DNA of 64,000 nt from Sediminibacterium sp. FEMGT703S. Lineage in GTDB: Bacteria; Bacteroidota; Bacteroidia; Chitinophagales; Chitinophagaceae. The DNA is taken from the NCBI GenBank assembly GCA_002786355.1, contig PGCO01000003.1:62001-126000 (forward strand). Reading direction: 5' to 3'. Made by a program: the position numbers and the translations under genes. Below the pieces are notes generated by a model. It did no database searches and was not told where the DNA came from. It worked only from the letters and a program-made list of their open reading frames with translations. Shown in pieces: positions 52,474 to 60,715 of the stretch. Each line of letters starts with the position of its first letter. Position 1 is the first letter of the stretch.

Positions 52474-53253
52474 TTAAGGTCTTACCGATTTTACAAAATT
52501 CGGAATAATGGTTTCTAAAGGCTCTTTTTTTGAAAGTTCTTTGATGAATGCAGTTCCTATAATCCCACCTTGAGCATATGCTGCTACTGAATCAAAGCTT
52601 TCTTTGTCTTTAATTCCAAAACCAACCATTACAGGATTCTTTAATTCATAGGATTGTAGCTTTTGAAGATAAGAAGCCACTTGCCCAAAACTGGTATCTC
52701 CTCCAGTTGTTGCAGAAGAACTTACTGCGTATAAAAAACCAGTACTTAAATGGTCTAATTTCTTCACCCTTTCTGCGGATGTTTCGGGCGTAACCAAAAA
52801 AATAAAATCAAGTCCAAATTCTTTTATAATTGCTCCGTATTCCTTCTCAAATTCATATTCAGGCAAATCGGGTAAAATCAAACCATCCACACCAACTGCA
52901 GCAGCATCCGAACAAAATCTTTTAAATCCATACTGAAGAACAGGATTCATATACCCCATTAATACAATACCCGTTTTGGCTAATACAGGATTGCTTCTAC
53001 ATGATTTCAATTGGCTAAATAACAACTCAATACTCATACCATTGGCAATAGCTTTTGAACTACTTTCTTGAATGACTGGCCCATCAGCCAAAGGGTCACT
53101 ATACGGCATACCAATTTCAATAATATCAACCCCCGCATTTGCTAAAGACTCCATAATCGTTAGCGTGCTATCGATAGTAGGAAAACCCGCAGTGAAATAA
53201 ATATTTAAGATAGGCTTTTCGGTATTGGTAAAAATGGATTGAATTCTACTCAT
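52474..53253 (-). CDS. trpA: Tryptophan synthase alpha chain
   Basis: A 259-residue TIM barrel with the catalytic Glu in VDIIEIGMPYSDPLADGPVIQ, the Asp60-equivalent in that same motif, and LLPDLPEYEFEKEY. It cleaves indole-3-glycerol phosphate to indole and passes the indole to TrpB through a tunnel. It starts 9 bases after trpB, and hisH follows 9 bases after its stop. Confidence 0.96.
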   Translation of the reverse strand: MSRIQSIFTNTEKPILNIYFTAGFPTIDSTLTIMESLANAGVDIIEIGMPYSDPLADGPVIQESSSKAIANGMSIELLFSQLKSCRSNPVLAKTGIVLMGYMNPVLQYGFKRFCSDAAAVGVDGLILPDLPEYEFEKEYGAIIKEFGLDFIFLVTPETSAERVKKLDHLSTGFLYAVSSSATTGGDTSFGQVASYLQKLQSYELKNPVMVGFGIKDKESFDSVAAYAQGGIIGTAFIKELSKKEPLETIIPNFVKSVRP

Positions 53254-53262
53254 AATTTTGAA

Positions 53263-54468
53263 TTAACGATACGATTGAATACTATTCATATAGGTTGCAA
53301 GATCTTTATCTCCTCTTCCACTCAAACAAACAACAACCGTATCAGAAGGAGTCAATTTTAATTCTCCAAGTACGGCAAAAGCATGGGCTGTTTCCAAAGC
53401 TGGAATAATCCCTTCCGTTTTACTTAAATGAAAAGCAGCATCTAAGGCTTCTTCATCAGTTGCACTCACAAAGATTCCTCTTCCACTTGCATACAGGTTT
53501 GCATGCATGGGTCCTATACCTGGATAGTCTAACCCAGCAGAAATGCTATGCGGCTCAACAACCTGTCCATCTGAAGTTTGCATCAACAAACTCTTGCTAC
53601 CATGCAAAATCCCTTGGGTACCTAATTGGGTAGTTGCTGCACTCATACCAGAATGTACCCCTTTTCCTGCAGCTTCTACTGCTACAATTTTTACTGTTGG
53701 TTCATTTAAAAAATGATAAAAGGCACCAGCAGCATTGCTTCCTCCTCCCACGCAGGCAATAATATGTGTAGGCAATTCATGATTGGTTTTTTCTTTTAAT
53801 TGAGCTTTTATTTCCTTACTAATAATACTTTGAAATTTTGCAACCATATCAGGATATGGATGAGGCCCTACTACACTGCCGATGATATAATGAGTATCGT
53901 TGGGGTGATTGATCCAATCTCTAATAGCTTCATTAGTAGCATCTTTCAACGTTTTACTACCACTGGTTGCTGGTATTACTTTAGCTCCTAACATTTGCAT
54001 TCTAGCCACATTGGGAGCTTGTCTTTCAATGTCTTTTTCACCCATATACACAATGCATTCCATCCCTTTTAGCGCACAAACGGTAGCAGTTGCAACGCCA
54101 TGTTGTCCTGCACCTGTTTCTGCAATAATTCTTGTTTTTCCTAAACGTTGTGCCAATAAAATTTGACCGATGGTATTATTGATTTTATGCGCACCAGTAT
54201 GGCATAAATCTTCTCTCTTTAAATAGATATTCGTGTTAAACTCTTTACTTAATCGTTCTGCTTTAAATAAAGGGGTAGGTCTTCCCACGTAATCTGCTAA
54301 TAAATCATCAAATTCCTGAATGAAACTTGGATCAGCCATAATTTTCAAATACTGCTCCTTTAATTCAGCTACATTTTTCTGCAACATCTCGGGGATATAT
54401 GCACCCCCAAATTCTCCGTAATATCCATATGTATCGGGTGATTGATAATTCAATACTGCTGTACTCAT
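53263..54468 (-). CDS. trpB: Tryptophan synthase beta chain
   Basis: A 401-residue PLP enzyme of standard TrpB1 length. Lys of the PLP site is in REDLCHTGAHKINNTIGQ, the phosphate cup in GGGSNAAGAFYHF, and the AETGAGQHGVATATVCAL segment is present. It condenses indole and serine to tryptophan. Its ATG overlaps the stop of the upstream exported repeat protein by 4 bases, so translation of trpB is coupled to that unusual gene. Confidence 0.97.
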   Translation of the reverse strand: MSTAVLNYQSPDTYGYYGEFGGAYIPEMLQKNVAELKEQYLKIMADPSFIQEFDDLLADYVGRPTPLFKAERLSKEFNTNIYLKREDLCHTGAHKINNTIGQILLAQRLGKTRIIAETGAGQHGVATATVCALKGMECIVYMGEKDIERQAPNVARMQMLGAKVIPATSGSKTLKDATNEAIRDWINHPNDTHYIIGSVVGPHPYPDMVAKFQSIISKEIKAQLKEKTNHELPTHIIACVGGGSNAAGAFYHFLNEPTVKIVAVEAAGKGVHSGMSAATTQLGTQGILHGSKSLLMQTSDGQVVEPHSISAGLDYPGIGPMHANLYASGRGIFVSATDEEALDAAFHLSKTEGIIPALETAHAFAVLGELKLTPSDTVVVCLSGRGDKDLATYMNSIQSYR

Positions 54469-54977
54469 TTTGCAAAATTTAATTGTAATAAAATTAACCC
54501 CTTACTCTGCTCTACCATTAAAACCTGTCCATTGTAGTTATACTGCACTTTAAACACACCAATTTGATCAACAGTTTTATTTGTATTGTATCTTATATTA
54601 TAACCACCGATAGAAGCAATTTGTTGCTGATAATTATAACTTAACACCAAATCCCCTATTCTGTCAACTCTACCATTTAAATCATATTGTATAATAGTAT
54701 TCCCGATTTTCACTAATCTTCCATCATAATTAAATTCCAAATTTTGTTCTCCCAACTTATGAGGGAATGTATTTTCATCATACTTAATTTCCCCCATTGG
54801 TTCCATTACAATACTTTGAATTTTACCCGAATCATTGATAATAAGAAGGGGGTTGCCTGCAGAAACTTCATAGCGAGCTTTCCCATTTGTTGATAGCAAT
54901 ACATGCTTTAATTGTTGCGAAAATGCAAACAAGCTTATGCTAAAGAATAAACTAAACAATAATAGACGCTTACTCAT
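54465..54977 (-). CDS. Exported protein with five 16-residue repeats, embedded in the trp operon
   Basis: A 170-residue protein I do not recognise as a named family. A signal peptide runs to about residue 20 (LFAFSQ). Residues 80-159 hold five tandem 16-residue units with pattern [LIV]-x-[FY]-[ND]-x4-[VIL]-x2-I-G, for example IQYDLNGRVDRIGDLV. This period resembles the YD/Rhs-type beta repeat and suggests a small stack of beta hairpins in the periplasm. It overlaps both trpF (4 bases) and trpB (4 bases), so it is an integral part of the operon. No catalytic motif and no cysteine are visible. A link to tryptophan metabolism is unknown. Confidence 0.75.
   Translation of the reverse strand: MSKRLLLFSLFFSISLFAFSQQLKHVLLSTNGKARYEVSAGNPLLIINDSGKIQSIVMEPMGEIKYDENTFPHKLGEQNLEFNYDGRLVKIGNTIIQYDLNGRVDRIGDLVLSYNYQQQIASIGGYNIRYNTNKTVDQIGVFKVQYNYNGQVLMVEQSKGLILLQLNFAK
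54501..54740 (-). repeat. Five tandem 48-base (16-codon) coding units
   Basis: These bases encode residues 80-159 of the exported protein. The repeat is clear at protein level (IG at the same place in units 1-4, aromatic plus Asn/Asp near the start of each) but diverged in DNA, so the expansion is old. Confidence 0.7.
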
Positions 54978-55615
54978 ATATTCATCAATTCATTCATAAA
55001 AGGTTTTACTTTCTGCATATCTTTTACGCCAGGAGTTAATTCAAAACGACTGTTTATATCAACTGAAAACAAATCTTTTGCAACAGGGGTTGTAGAAAAG
55101 AATTTTAACGCTTCAATATCTTCCGGCCCAATTCCTCCACTAAGAAAAAATGGTTTATTAATATTGAGGGAATATAAAATTTCCCAATTAAACCTTTTGC
55201 CTGTTCCTCCATATTCTGCACCAGCAGTATCAAATAAAAACATATCCACTATGTCTTGATAGTCTTTTATTTTCCACAAAACATCATCGTCATCTCTTAA
55301 TCGAAAAGCCTTAATTACAGAAATATAATCGGCTATTTTTTCACAATAGCGCGGTGTTTCATCGCCATGCAATTGAACTAAATACAAACCACAATCATCC
55401 ACTAATGACAATAAGTGATCAGGATTTTCATTAACAAAAACACCAACTTTATTGATTTTTACGCCCTTTGCCTTTTTAAGTTCGGCTTTGGATAAATTTT
55501 TTAAAACATACCTCGGTGATTTGGGATAAAAGATAAAACCTGCAAAATCAACCCCCATTTCATCCAATTGGGTCATTTGTTCAACACTATTTAAACCGCA
55601 TACTTTAGCCCTCAT
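54974..55615 (-). CDS. trpF: Phosphoribosylanthranilate isomerase
   Basis: A 213-residue TIM barrel with the catalytic Cys in MRAKVCGLNSVEQM, GVDFAGFIFYPKSPRYV, VQLHGDE and the phosphate-binding FLSGGIGPEDIEAL, plus the catalytic Asp in MFLFDTAGAEYGGTG. It performs the Amadori rearrangement of phosphoribosylanthranilate. It overlaps trpC by 11 bases and the exported repeat protein by 4. Confidence 0.95.
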   Translation of the reverse strand: MRAKVCGLNSVEQMTQLDEMGVDFAGFIFYPKSPRYVLKNLSKAELKKAKGVKINKVGVFVNENPDHLLSLVDDCGLYLVQLHGDETPRYCEKIADYISVIKAFRLRDDDDVLWKIKDYQDIVDMFLFDTAGAEYGGTGKRFNWEILYSLNINKPFFLSGGIGPEDIEALKFFSTTPVAKDLFSVDINSRFELTPGVKDMQKVKPFMNELMNI

Positions 55616-56402
55616 TTTGTTTGGTTTTTAAATCATTTACAAAATTGGCAAAAGCAAAAGAAGGGTTGGTCTCGCGCATAAAACGCTCTCCTATCAAAAA
55701 ACCGGCAAAGCCAGCTTTTTGTAAAGTTACAATAGTATTGGGATGATCAATTCCACTTTCTGCAATTGCTGGAATGGAAGTGGGTATTTGATTAATCAAT
55801 CCCAATGATATGTCAATATTGACTTCAAAATTTTTTAGATTACGATTATTCACTCCAACTAAATCAACTTCATCGCATATATGATCCAATTCAGTATCAT
55901 CGTGTATTTCTAATAATACCTCCAGCCCTAATTGATGAGCCAATCTAGAAAACTGTTTAACCTGTGATGCACTCAAACATGCAGCGATTAATAAAATAAC
56001 AGATGCTCCACTAGCTTTTGCTTCAATAATTTGGTATTCACTTATCATGAAATCCTTTCTCAGTAAGGGAATTTGATTGATCGTAGCTGCTTCTAAGTCG
56101 GTTAAATTGCCCCCAAAAAACGCATCATCCGTTAGAACAGAAATTCCAGCTGCACCAAATTGCGTATAAGCCATTGTGACGTCTTCAACCGTTGCAATTC
56201 CATTGATAATTCCTTTACTAGGCGACTTTCTTTTAAATTCTGCTATGATGCCTGTTTTGGAACTGTCTTGTAAATTTGACTTTAGAGACAAGGATGGCAA
56301 TTTAAAAAACCTAGATTGCTCCAATTCTGCAATAGCTATTTTTGATTGCTGTTCAGCAACTTCTATTGTCTTTTGAGCTACGATAGTATCAAGAATGGTC
56401 AT
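55605..56402 (-). CDS. trpC: Indole-3-glycerol phosphate synthase
   Basis: A 265-residue TIM barrel, stand-alone and not fused to trpF. Catalytic Lys and Glu lie in IIAEFKRKSPSKG and the LLRKDFMISEYQI segment; GVNNRNLKNFEV and IAESGIDHP are also present. It closes the indole ring with loss of CO2. Its ATG overlaps the trpD stop by 4 bases. Confidence 0.96.
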   Translation of the reverse strand: MTILDTIVAQKTIEVAEQQSKIAIAELEQSRFFKLPSLSLKSNLQDSSKTGIIAEFKRKSPSKGIINGIATVEDVTMAYTQFGAAGISVLTDDAFFGGNLTDLEAATINQIPLLRKDFMISEYQIIEAKASGASVILLIAACLSASQVKQFSRLAHQLGLEVLLEIHDDTELDHICDEVDLVGVNNRNLKNFEVNIDISLGLINQIPTSIPAIAESGIDHPNTIVTLQKAGFAGFLIGERFMRETNPSFAFANFVNDLKTKQNEG

Positions 56403-57400
56403 AATGATGATTGTAGTGCTATTAGTTGATTGAATGATTGATAAGCAGCACCAGACTCTAAGCTATCAACTGCAGCCTGATATGCAGCTTGGTAATTGCT
56501 ATATTTATTCGTTGAATTCAATGCCATTGCGGCATTGGCTAATACAACTGCATTTTGTGACCAACTGCCCTCACCTTTGAGAATTTTAAGGAAAATAGCA
56601 GCTGATTCTTCCACAGAATTTCCTCCATAAATTGCTTCGGGCATAACCATTTTTTTACCTAGTTCAATCGCTGAATAAATGGCTTCCCCTTCTTTTGTAA
56701 TGACTTTAGTATCACTGGTTAGTGATATTTCATCATATCCATCTAAACTATGTATGATGGTAAATGACTTGCCAGTCTGTTGCAGTAGATAATTGTATAT
56801 TCTAGCCATTTCCAAATTATACACACCTACTAACTGAAAGTCTGGATTAGCCGGATTCACCATCGGTCCTAGCATATTAAAAAAAGTTCTTACTCCTAAT
56901 TGCTTTCTGATAGGCCCCACCACTTTCAATGCTGGATGAAATAACGGGGCATGCATGAAACAAATATTTGCTTCGTCAATTTCTCTTTTTAACAAACTTC
57001 CATCTTGTTTAAAGCGATATCCCAATTCCTCCATTACATTAGATGCCCCACTAATGGTAGACGCGCCATAGTTTCCATGTTTGGCTACTTTTTGACCGGT
57101 TCCTGCAACAATAAAACATGCTAATGTAGAGATATTGAAAGAGTTTTTACCATCTCCACCCGTACCAACGATATCTACCAAATCCGATGTTCCCAAATCT
57201 GTTTTAACGCATAATTCTAACAGTGCATCTCTAAATCCATTGAGCTCATCAATAGTAATACTTCGCATTAAAAATACGGTAATGAATGAAGCTATTTCTG
57301 CATCATTGAATTGCCCTTTTGCCATATTGATCATTACTTCATAGGCTTTAGACCTGGTAAGGGTTTTATACTCAAACAGAAACTGTAATATTTTTTTCAT
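56399..57400 (-). CDS. trpD: Anthranilate phosphoribosyltransferase
   Basis: A 333-residue protein with the class-specific PRPP loop DIVGTGGDGKNSFNIST, the anthranilate-site KHGNYGASTISGASNVMEELG, and the metal-binding HSLDGYDEISL. It joins anthranilate and PRPP. It is separate from trpG, beginning one base after that gene's stop. Confidence 0.96.
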   Translation of the reverse strand: MKKILQFLFEYKTLTRSKAYEVMINMAKGQFNDAEIASFITVFLMRSITIDELNGFRDALLELCVKTDLGTSDLVDIVGTGGDGKNSFNISTLACFIVAGTGQKVAKHGNYGASTISGASNVMEELGYRFKQDGSLLKREIDEANICFMHAPLFHPALKVVGPIRKQLGVRTFFNMLGPMVNPANPDFQLVGVYNLEMARIYNYLLQQTGKSFTIIHSLDGYDEISLTSDTKVITKEGEAIYSAIELGKKMVMPEAIYGGNSVEESAAIFLKILKGEGSWSQNAVVLANAAMALNSTNKYSNYQAAYQAAVDSLESGAAYQSFNQLIALQSSL

Positions 57401-57401
57401 T

Positions 57402-57983
57402 TTATCTTTTTAACCAGTTTTGAATAATTTTTTCACCTGCTGGTGTTAATATACTTTCAGGATGAAACTGCACGCCTTCTACATCATATTTAGTGTGTGC
57501 TAATCCCATAATCAAACCAGTTTCGTCTTTTGCAGTAATTTGAAAACAATTGGGTAAGTCTTTATCACTTACTACCCAGCTATGGTACCTACCCACTTCA
57601 ATTATATCAGTTAATCCATTATAAAGCGAAGAAGTTGAACCATTGTCTAATTTTTCAATTTGAATGGGTGTTGCAACCCCATGAAATACTTTTGAAAGAT
57701 TAACCAGCTTTGCACCAAAAGCTTCACCAATGGCCTGATGACCTAAACAAACTCCTAAAATACTTTTTGTGGATGCGTATTCCTTAATAAGTGGTAATAG
57801 CAATCCGGCTTCAGAAGGAATACCAGGTCCTGGAGACAATACTATTTTATCATATTGTTTTACTTGAGATAAATCGATTCCATCATTTTTACACACATCT
57901 GGTTGAATGCCTGTTAAATGTGCAATTGAATGTACCAAGTTATAGGTGAATGAGTCGTAATTATCAAAAACCAAAATTTTCAT
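57402..57983 (-). CDS. trpG: Anthranilate synthase component II (glutamine amidotransferase)
   Basis: A 193-residue class I amidotransferase with DNYDSFTYNLVH at the start, catalytic Cys in ILGVCLGHQAIGE, and His-Glu in VEGVQFHPESIL. It supplies ammonia to TrpE. A shared role with p-aminobenzoate synthase (PabA) is common in such proteins and cannot be excluded. It starts 11 bases after trpE. Confidence 0.94.
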   Translation of the reverse strand: MKILVFDNYDSFTYNLVHSIAHLTGIQPDVCKNDGIDLSQVKQYDKIVLSPGPGIPSEAGLLLPLIKEYASTKSILGVCLGHQAIGEAFGAKLVNLSKVFHGVATPIQIEKLDNGSTSSLYNGLTDIIEVGRYHSWVVSDKDLPNCFQITAKDETGLIMGLAHTKYDVEGVQFHPESILTPAGEKIIQNWLKR

Positions 57984-57994
57984 ACAGTAATATT

Positions 57995-59407
57995 TTAATG
58001 AACCTGCACAGCAAAAGCGGCTGCTTGCTTCAAAGCGTTTAATTTATTGTTTACTTCCTGCAACTCACTTTCTGGATTACTCGCAGCAACAACACCTGCA
58101 CCTGCTTGACAAATCAATTGGTTTTGCTTACTTAAAAAAGTTCTGATCATAATTGCATGATTAAAACTCCCGTTAAATCCCACAAAGCCAATTGCACCTC
58201 CATAAAAACTCCTAGCTGTAGGTTCATATGCTGAAATAATTTCTAAAGCTTTTACCTTAGGAGCTCCGCTTAGAGTTCCTGCGGGGAAGGTCCCAGCAAA
58301 AATTTCAAATGGATTATATCCAACTCTTAACTTCCCTTCAACTTCACTTACTAAATGAATCACATGACTATAATACTGTACTTGCCTATAATGCGCCACC
58401 GACACATTATCACATACTCTGCTTAAATCATTCCTTGCCAAGTCTACTAACATGACATGTTCAGCATTCTCTTTTGTATCATTCAATAAATTTTCAGCAG
58501 CCAATTGATCTGTGGCTTCATCACCTGTTCGCTTGAACGTTCCTGCGATAGGATGTACAATTGCTTTCCCGTTTTTAATCACTAATTGAGCTTCAGGAGA
58601 AGATCCCATGATTTTATAATCACCATAGTCAAAGAAAAATAAATAAGGAGAAGGATTTATACTTCTTAATGACCGATATACATTGAACTCATCCCCTGCA
58701 AAAGATTGAGAAAATTGTCGGCTTAAAACAATTTGAAACACATCTCCACGCAAACATCTTTTGATTCCTTTATTTACTAAATCAATAAAATTTGCATCAC
58801 TCATATTGGAACGCTCTTCCCCTACTAGGCTAAATGGATAAACAGGCACATCTTTACTTCTAATTAAAGATTCTATAACTTGAATATCACCCTCTAAACC
58901 AGGTAGTTTATTCTCACAAATAATTAATTCGTCTTTAAAGTGATTAAATGCAATTACATATTGGTATAACCGATATCGAATCAGCGGAATTGTAGGTGTT
59001 GATGTTACAGGGGCAACTGCATGATCAAAAAAAGAAATGGCATCAAAACAAGTATATCCATACAACCCTTGCGCAAATTGATATTGGGGATCTACAGGTT
59101 TTTCAACTTCAAACTTCTTCATGAAATCCCACAAATACTGTGGTATATTCAATTGCTTATCTAATGTCTTTTTTATTGCTTCATTTCCTGGCAACTTGTA
59201 TTCTAGGGCATTATTATCTTTAACCTCTATCCCTCCTATTGCGTTAATACAGATAAACGAATAACTATTCTCGTTTGCGTGATGATCGGTACTTTCTAGC
59301 AGTATGGTATCCCTAAATCGATCCCTGAGCCGCAAATAAATACCAACAGGGGTGTATATATCACCTAATATTTTTTTTCCTGTTGTTGTCAATTGCATTT
59401 TATTCAT
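57995..59407 (-). CDS. trpE: Anthranilate synthase component I
   Basis: A 470-residue chorismate-utilising enzyme. The C-terminal domain has FQIVLSRQFSQSF, LFFFDYGDYKIMGSSPE, HPIAGTFKRTGDEATDQ, and DLARNDLSRVC. PAGTLSGAPKVKALEII is followed by the Mg-binding region. The short N-terminal domain contains LLEST, the Trp feedback-site motif, so allosteric inhibition is expected. The ATG at 59407 is used; an in-frame ATG at 59398 is possible. The gene lies 22 bases after an attenuator terminator. Confidence 0.96.
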   Translation of the reverse strand: MNKMQLTTTGKKILGDIYTPVGIYLRLRDRFRDTILLESTDHHANENSYSFICINAIGGIEVKDNNALEYKLPGNEAIKKTLDKQLNIPQYLWDFMKKFEVEKPVDPQYQFAQGLYGYTCFDAISFFDHAVAPVTSTPTIPLIRYRLYQYVIAFNHFKDELIICENKLPGLEGDIQVIESLIRSKDVPVYPFSLVGEERSNMSDANFIDLVNKGIKRCLRGDVFQIVLSRQFSQSFAGDEFNVYRSLRSINPSPYLFFFDYGDYKIMGSSPEAQLVIKNGKAIVHPIAGTFKRTGDEATDQLAAENLLNDTKENAEHVMLVDLARNDLSRVCDNVSVAHYRQVQYYSHVIHLVSEVEGKLRVGYNPFEIFAGTFPAGTLSGAPKVKALEIISAYEPTARSFYGGAIGFVGFNGSFNHAIMIRTFLSKQNQLICQAGAGVVAASNPESELQEVNNKLNALKQAAAFAVQVH

Positions 59408-59429
59408 TTTATAAGGTTAAATCAAAAAA

Positions 59430-59455
59430 AAAGCCCCAGATGAATCCGGGGCTTT
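59430..59455 (-). terminator. trp attenuator terminator
   Basis: On the minus strand AAAGCCCCGGA pairs with TCTGGGGCTTT (11 bp with one G-U) around a TTCA loop, followed by a run of nine U. It stands between the leader peptide and trpE, 22 bases before the trpE start. Its 5' arm can alternatively pair with the leader (59489-59497). Confidence 0.88.
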
Positions 59456-59497
59456 GAATATATTCAATTAGTATTGGTCATGCCATTACAATCCCCG
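59447..59497 (-). promoter_or_regulatory. Predicted trp antiterminator pairing
   Basis: CGGGGATTG at 59497-59489 (codons 16-18 of the leader peptide) can pair with CAAAGCCCCG at 59456-59447. The match is five strong pairs (CGGGG/CCCCG), an A/AG internal loop and UUG/CAA. This pairing sequesters the 5' arm of the terminator. A ribosome halted at the Trp codons leaves it free; one that reaches the stop codon covers it. A palindrome TTGAATATATTCAA (59454-59467) lies between and may form a pause hairpin. The pairing is my reading of the sequence, not a computed fold. Confidence 0.65.
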
Positions 59498-59542
59498 CGA
59501 AGAGTTTGAATGCCACCACCAATGCTTGTTCATTAAATTCAT
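59486..59542 (-). CDS. trpL: trp operon leader peptide with three consecutive Trp codons
   Basis: An 18-codon reading frame too short for routine gene calling: MNLMNKHWWWHSNSSRGL followed by TAA. Codons 8-10 (59521-59513) are TGG TGG TGG. An internal ATG at codon 4 (59533) may be the true start, since the predicted -7 box ends only 4 bases before the first ATG. It precedes an antiterminator, a U-tailed terminator and trpE, the classic layout of ribosome-mediated attenuation. Bacteroidota trp leader RNAs of this kind have been described as the Bacteroid-trp motif; I assign this one by its parts, not by a covariance search. Confidence 0.88.
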   Translation of the reverse strand: MNLMNKHWWWHSNSSRGL

Positions 59543-59546
59543 GTTA

Positions 59547-59577
59547 CAAATATCTAGTTAAAGAATGAATTCACAAA
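59547..59577 (-). promoter_or_regulatory. Promoter of the trp operon (-33 TTTG, N19, -7 GATATTTG)
   Basis: On the minus strand TTTG (59577-59574) is separated by exactly 19 bases from GATATTTG (59554-59547), one mismatch from TAnnTTTG. It starts directly after the hisB stop and ends 4 bases before the leader-peptide ATG. Confidence 0.68.
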
Positions 59578-59582
59578 AAAAA

Positions 59583-60713
59583 TTACAACACTCCTTTTGT
59601 TGAAGGCAAATAATTACTAATTGGATCCCTTTTAACGGCCATTCTAATCGCTTTCGCAAAAGCTTTAAAAATAACTTCTATTTTATGGTGCTCATTATCC
59701 CCTTTACATTCGATATTCAAATTACATTTTGCCCCATCGCTGAATGATTTAAAAAAGTGAAAAAACATTTCTGTCGGCATTTCGCCAATTTTTTCTCTTT
59801 TAAAATCTGCATTCCATACCAACCAATTTCTACCCCCAAAATCAATTAGCACTTTTGCATCTGCTTCATCCATTGGCAATGCAAAACCATATCGCTCCAT
59901 TCCTCTCTTGTCGGACAAGGCTTTTGCAAAAGCTTCACCCAAAGCTATTCCAGTATCTTCAATAGTGTGGTGTTCATCAATATGCAAATCACCTTGGGTA
60001 GTAATAGTTAAATCGATTTTACCATGGCGGGCAATCTGATCTAACATATGATCAAAAAATCCCAATCCAGTATCAATAGAAGCTTTACCTGATCCGTCCA
60101 TATTTACATCTATCGAAATTTTGGTTTCGTTGGTATTCCTTTCGTGATGCACTTTTCTTAAACCAAGCTTCAGAAAGGAATAAACTTCGTCCCATGAACT
60201 GGTTTCTAACACAATGGTATCTGTAAAAGCCAATGCTTGTTCGGGCGTTAATTCATGTAAACCAGATTTAAAGTAAATGGCTTTAGCCCCCAAATTGATG
60301 GCTAACTGAATATCACTCCATCTATCTCCTATCACAAATGAATTAGCCAAATCAAACAATTCATTGTCCATTAAATGTGTTAGCAAGCCTGTTCCTGGTT
60401 TACGGGTTGGCAAGTTATCGGCAGCAAAGGTTCTATCAATAATCATTTCATCAAATTGGAACCCTACAGAGTCAAGTGTTCTAATCATTAAATCATGATA
60501 AGGATAAAACTGTGCTTCTGGATAAGAATTGGTTCCCAATCCATCTTGATTGGTCACCATTACTTTATGAAAATCAAAATCGGCCGCAATTCTAGATAAA
60601 TTGGTCAATGCCCCTTTAACAAAATTGGTTTTATCAATAGCATCTATTTGAAAATCAATTGGAGGCTCTTCTAATACCACTCCATCTCTATCTATAAAAA
60701 GTATTTGTTTCAT
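59583..60713 (-). CDS. hisB: Bifunctional histidinol-phosphatase / imidazoleglycerol-phosphate dehydratase
   Basis: A 376-residue fusion. The N-terminal HAD phosphatase (about 1-165) opens with ILFIDRDGVVLEEP (Asp nucleophile and Asp+2) and has MVTNQDGLGT and VIGDRWSDIQLA. The C-terminal IGP dehydratase (about 185-376) has FFDHMLDQIARHGKID, DEHHTIEDTGIALGEAF and a second H-H-x-x-E (NEHHKIEVIFKAFA). It covers steps 6 and 8 of histidine synthesis. It starts 2 bases after the cytochrome c stop, and the trp promoter begins at its end. Confidence 0.96.
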   Translation of the reverse strand: MKQILFIDRDGVVLEEPPIDFQIDAIDKTNFVKGALTNLSRIAADFDFHKVMVTNQDGLGTNSYPEAQFYPYHDLMIRTLDSVGFQFDEMIIDRTFAADNLPTRKPGTGLLTHLMDNELFDLANSFVIGDRWSDIQLAINLGAKAIYFKSGLHELTPEQALAFTDTIVLETSSWDEVYSFLKLGLRKVHHERNTNETKISIDVNMDGSGKASIDTGLGFFDHMLDQIARHGKIDLTITTQGDLHIDEHHTIEDTGIALGEAFAKALSDKRGMERYGFALPMDEADAKVLIDFGGRNWLVWNADFKREKIGEMPTEMFFHFFKSFSDGAKCNLNIECKGDNEHHKIEVIFKAFAKAIRMAVKRDPISNYLPSTKGVL

Positions 60714-60715
60714 GA

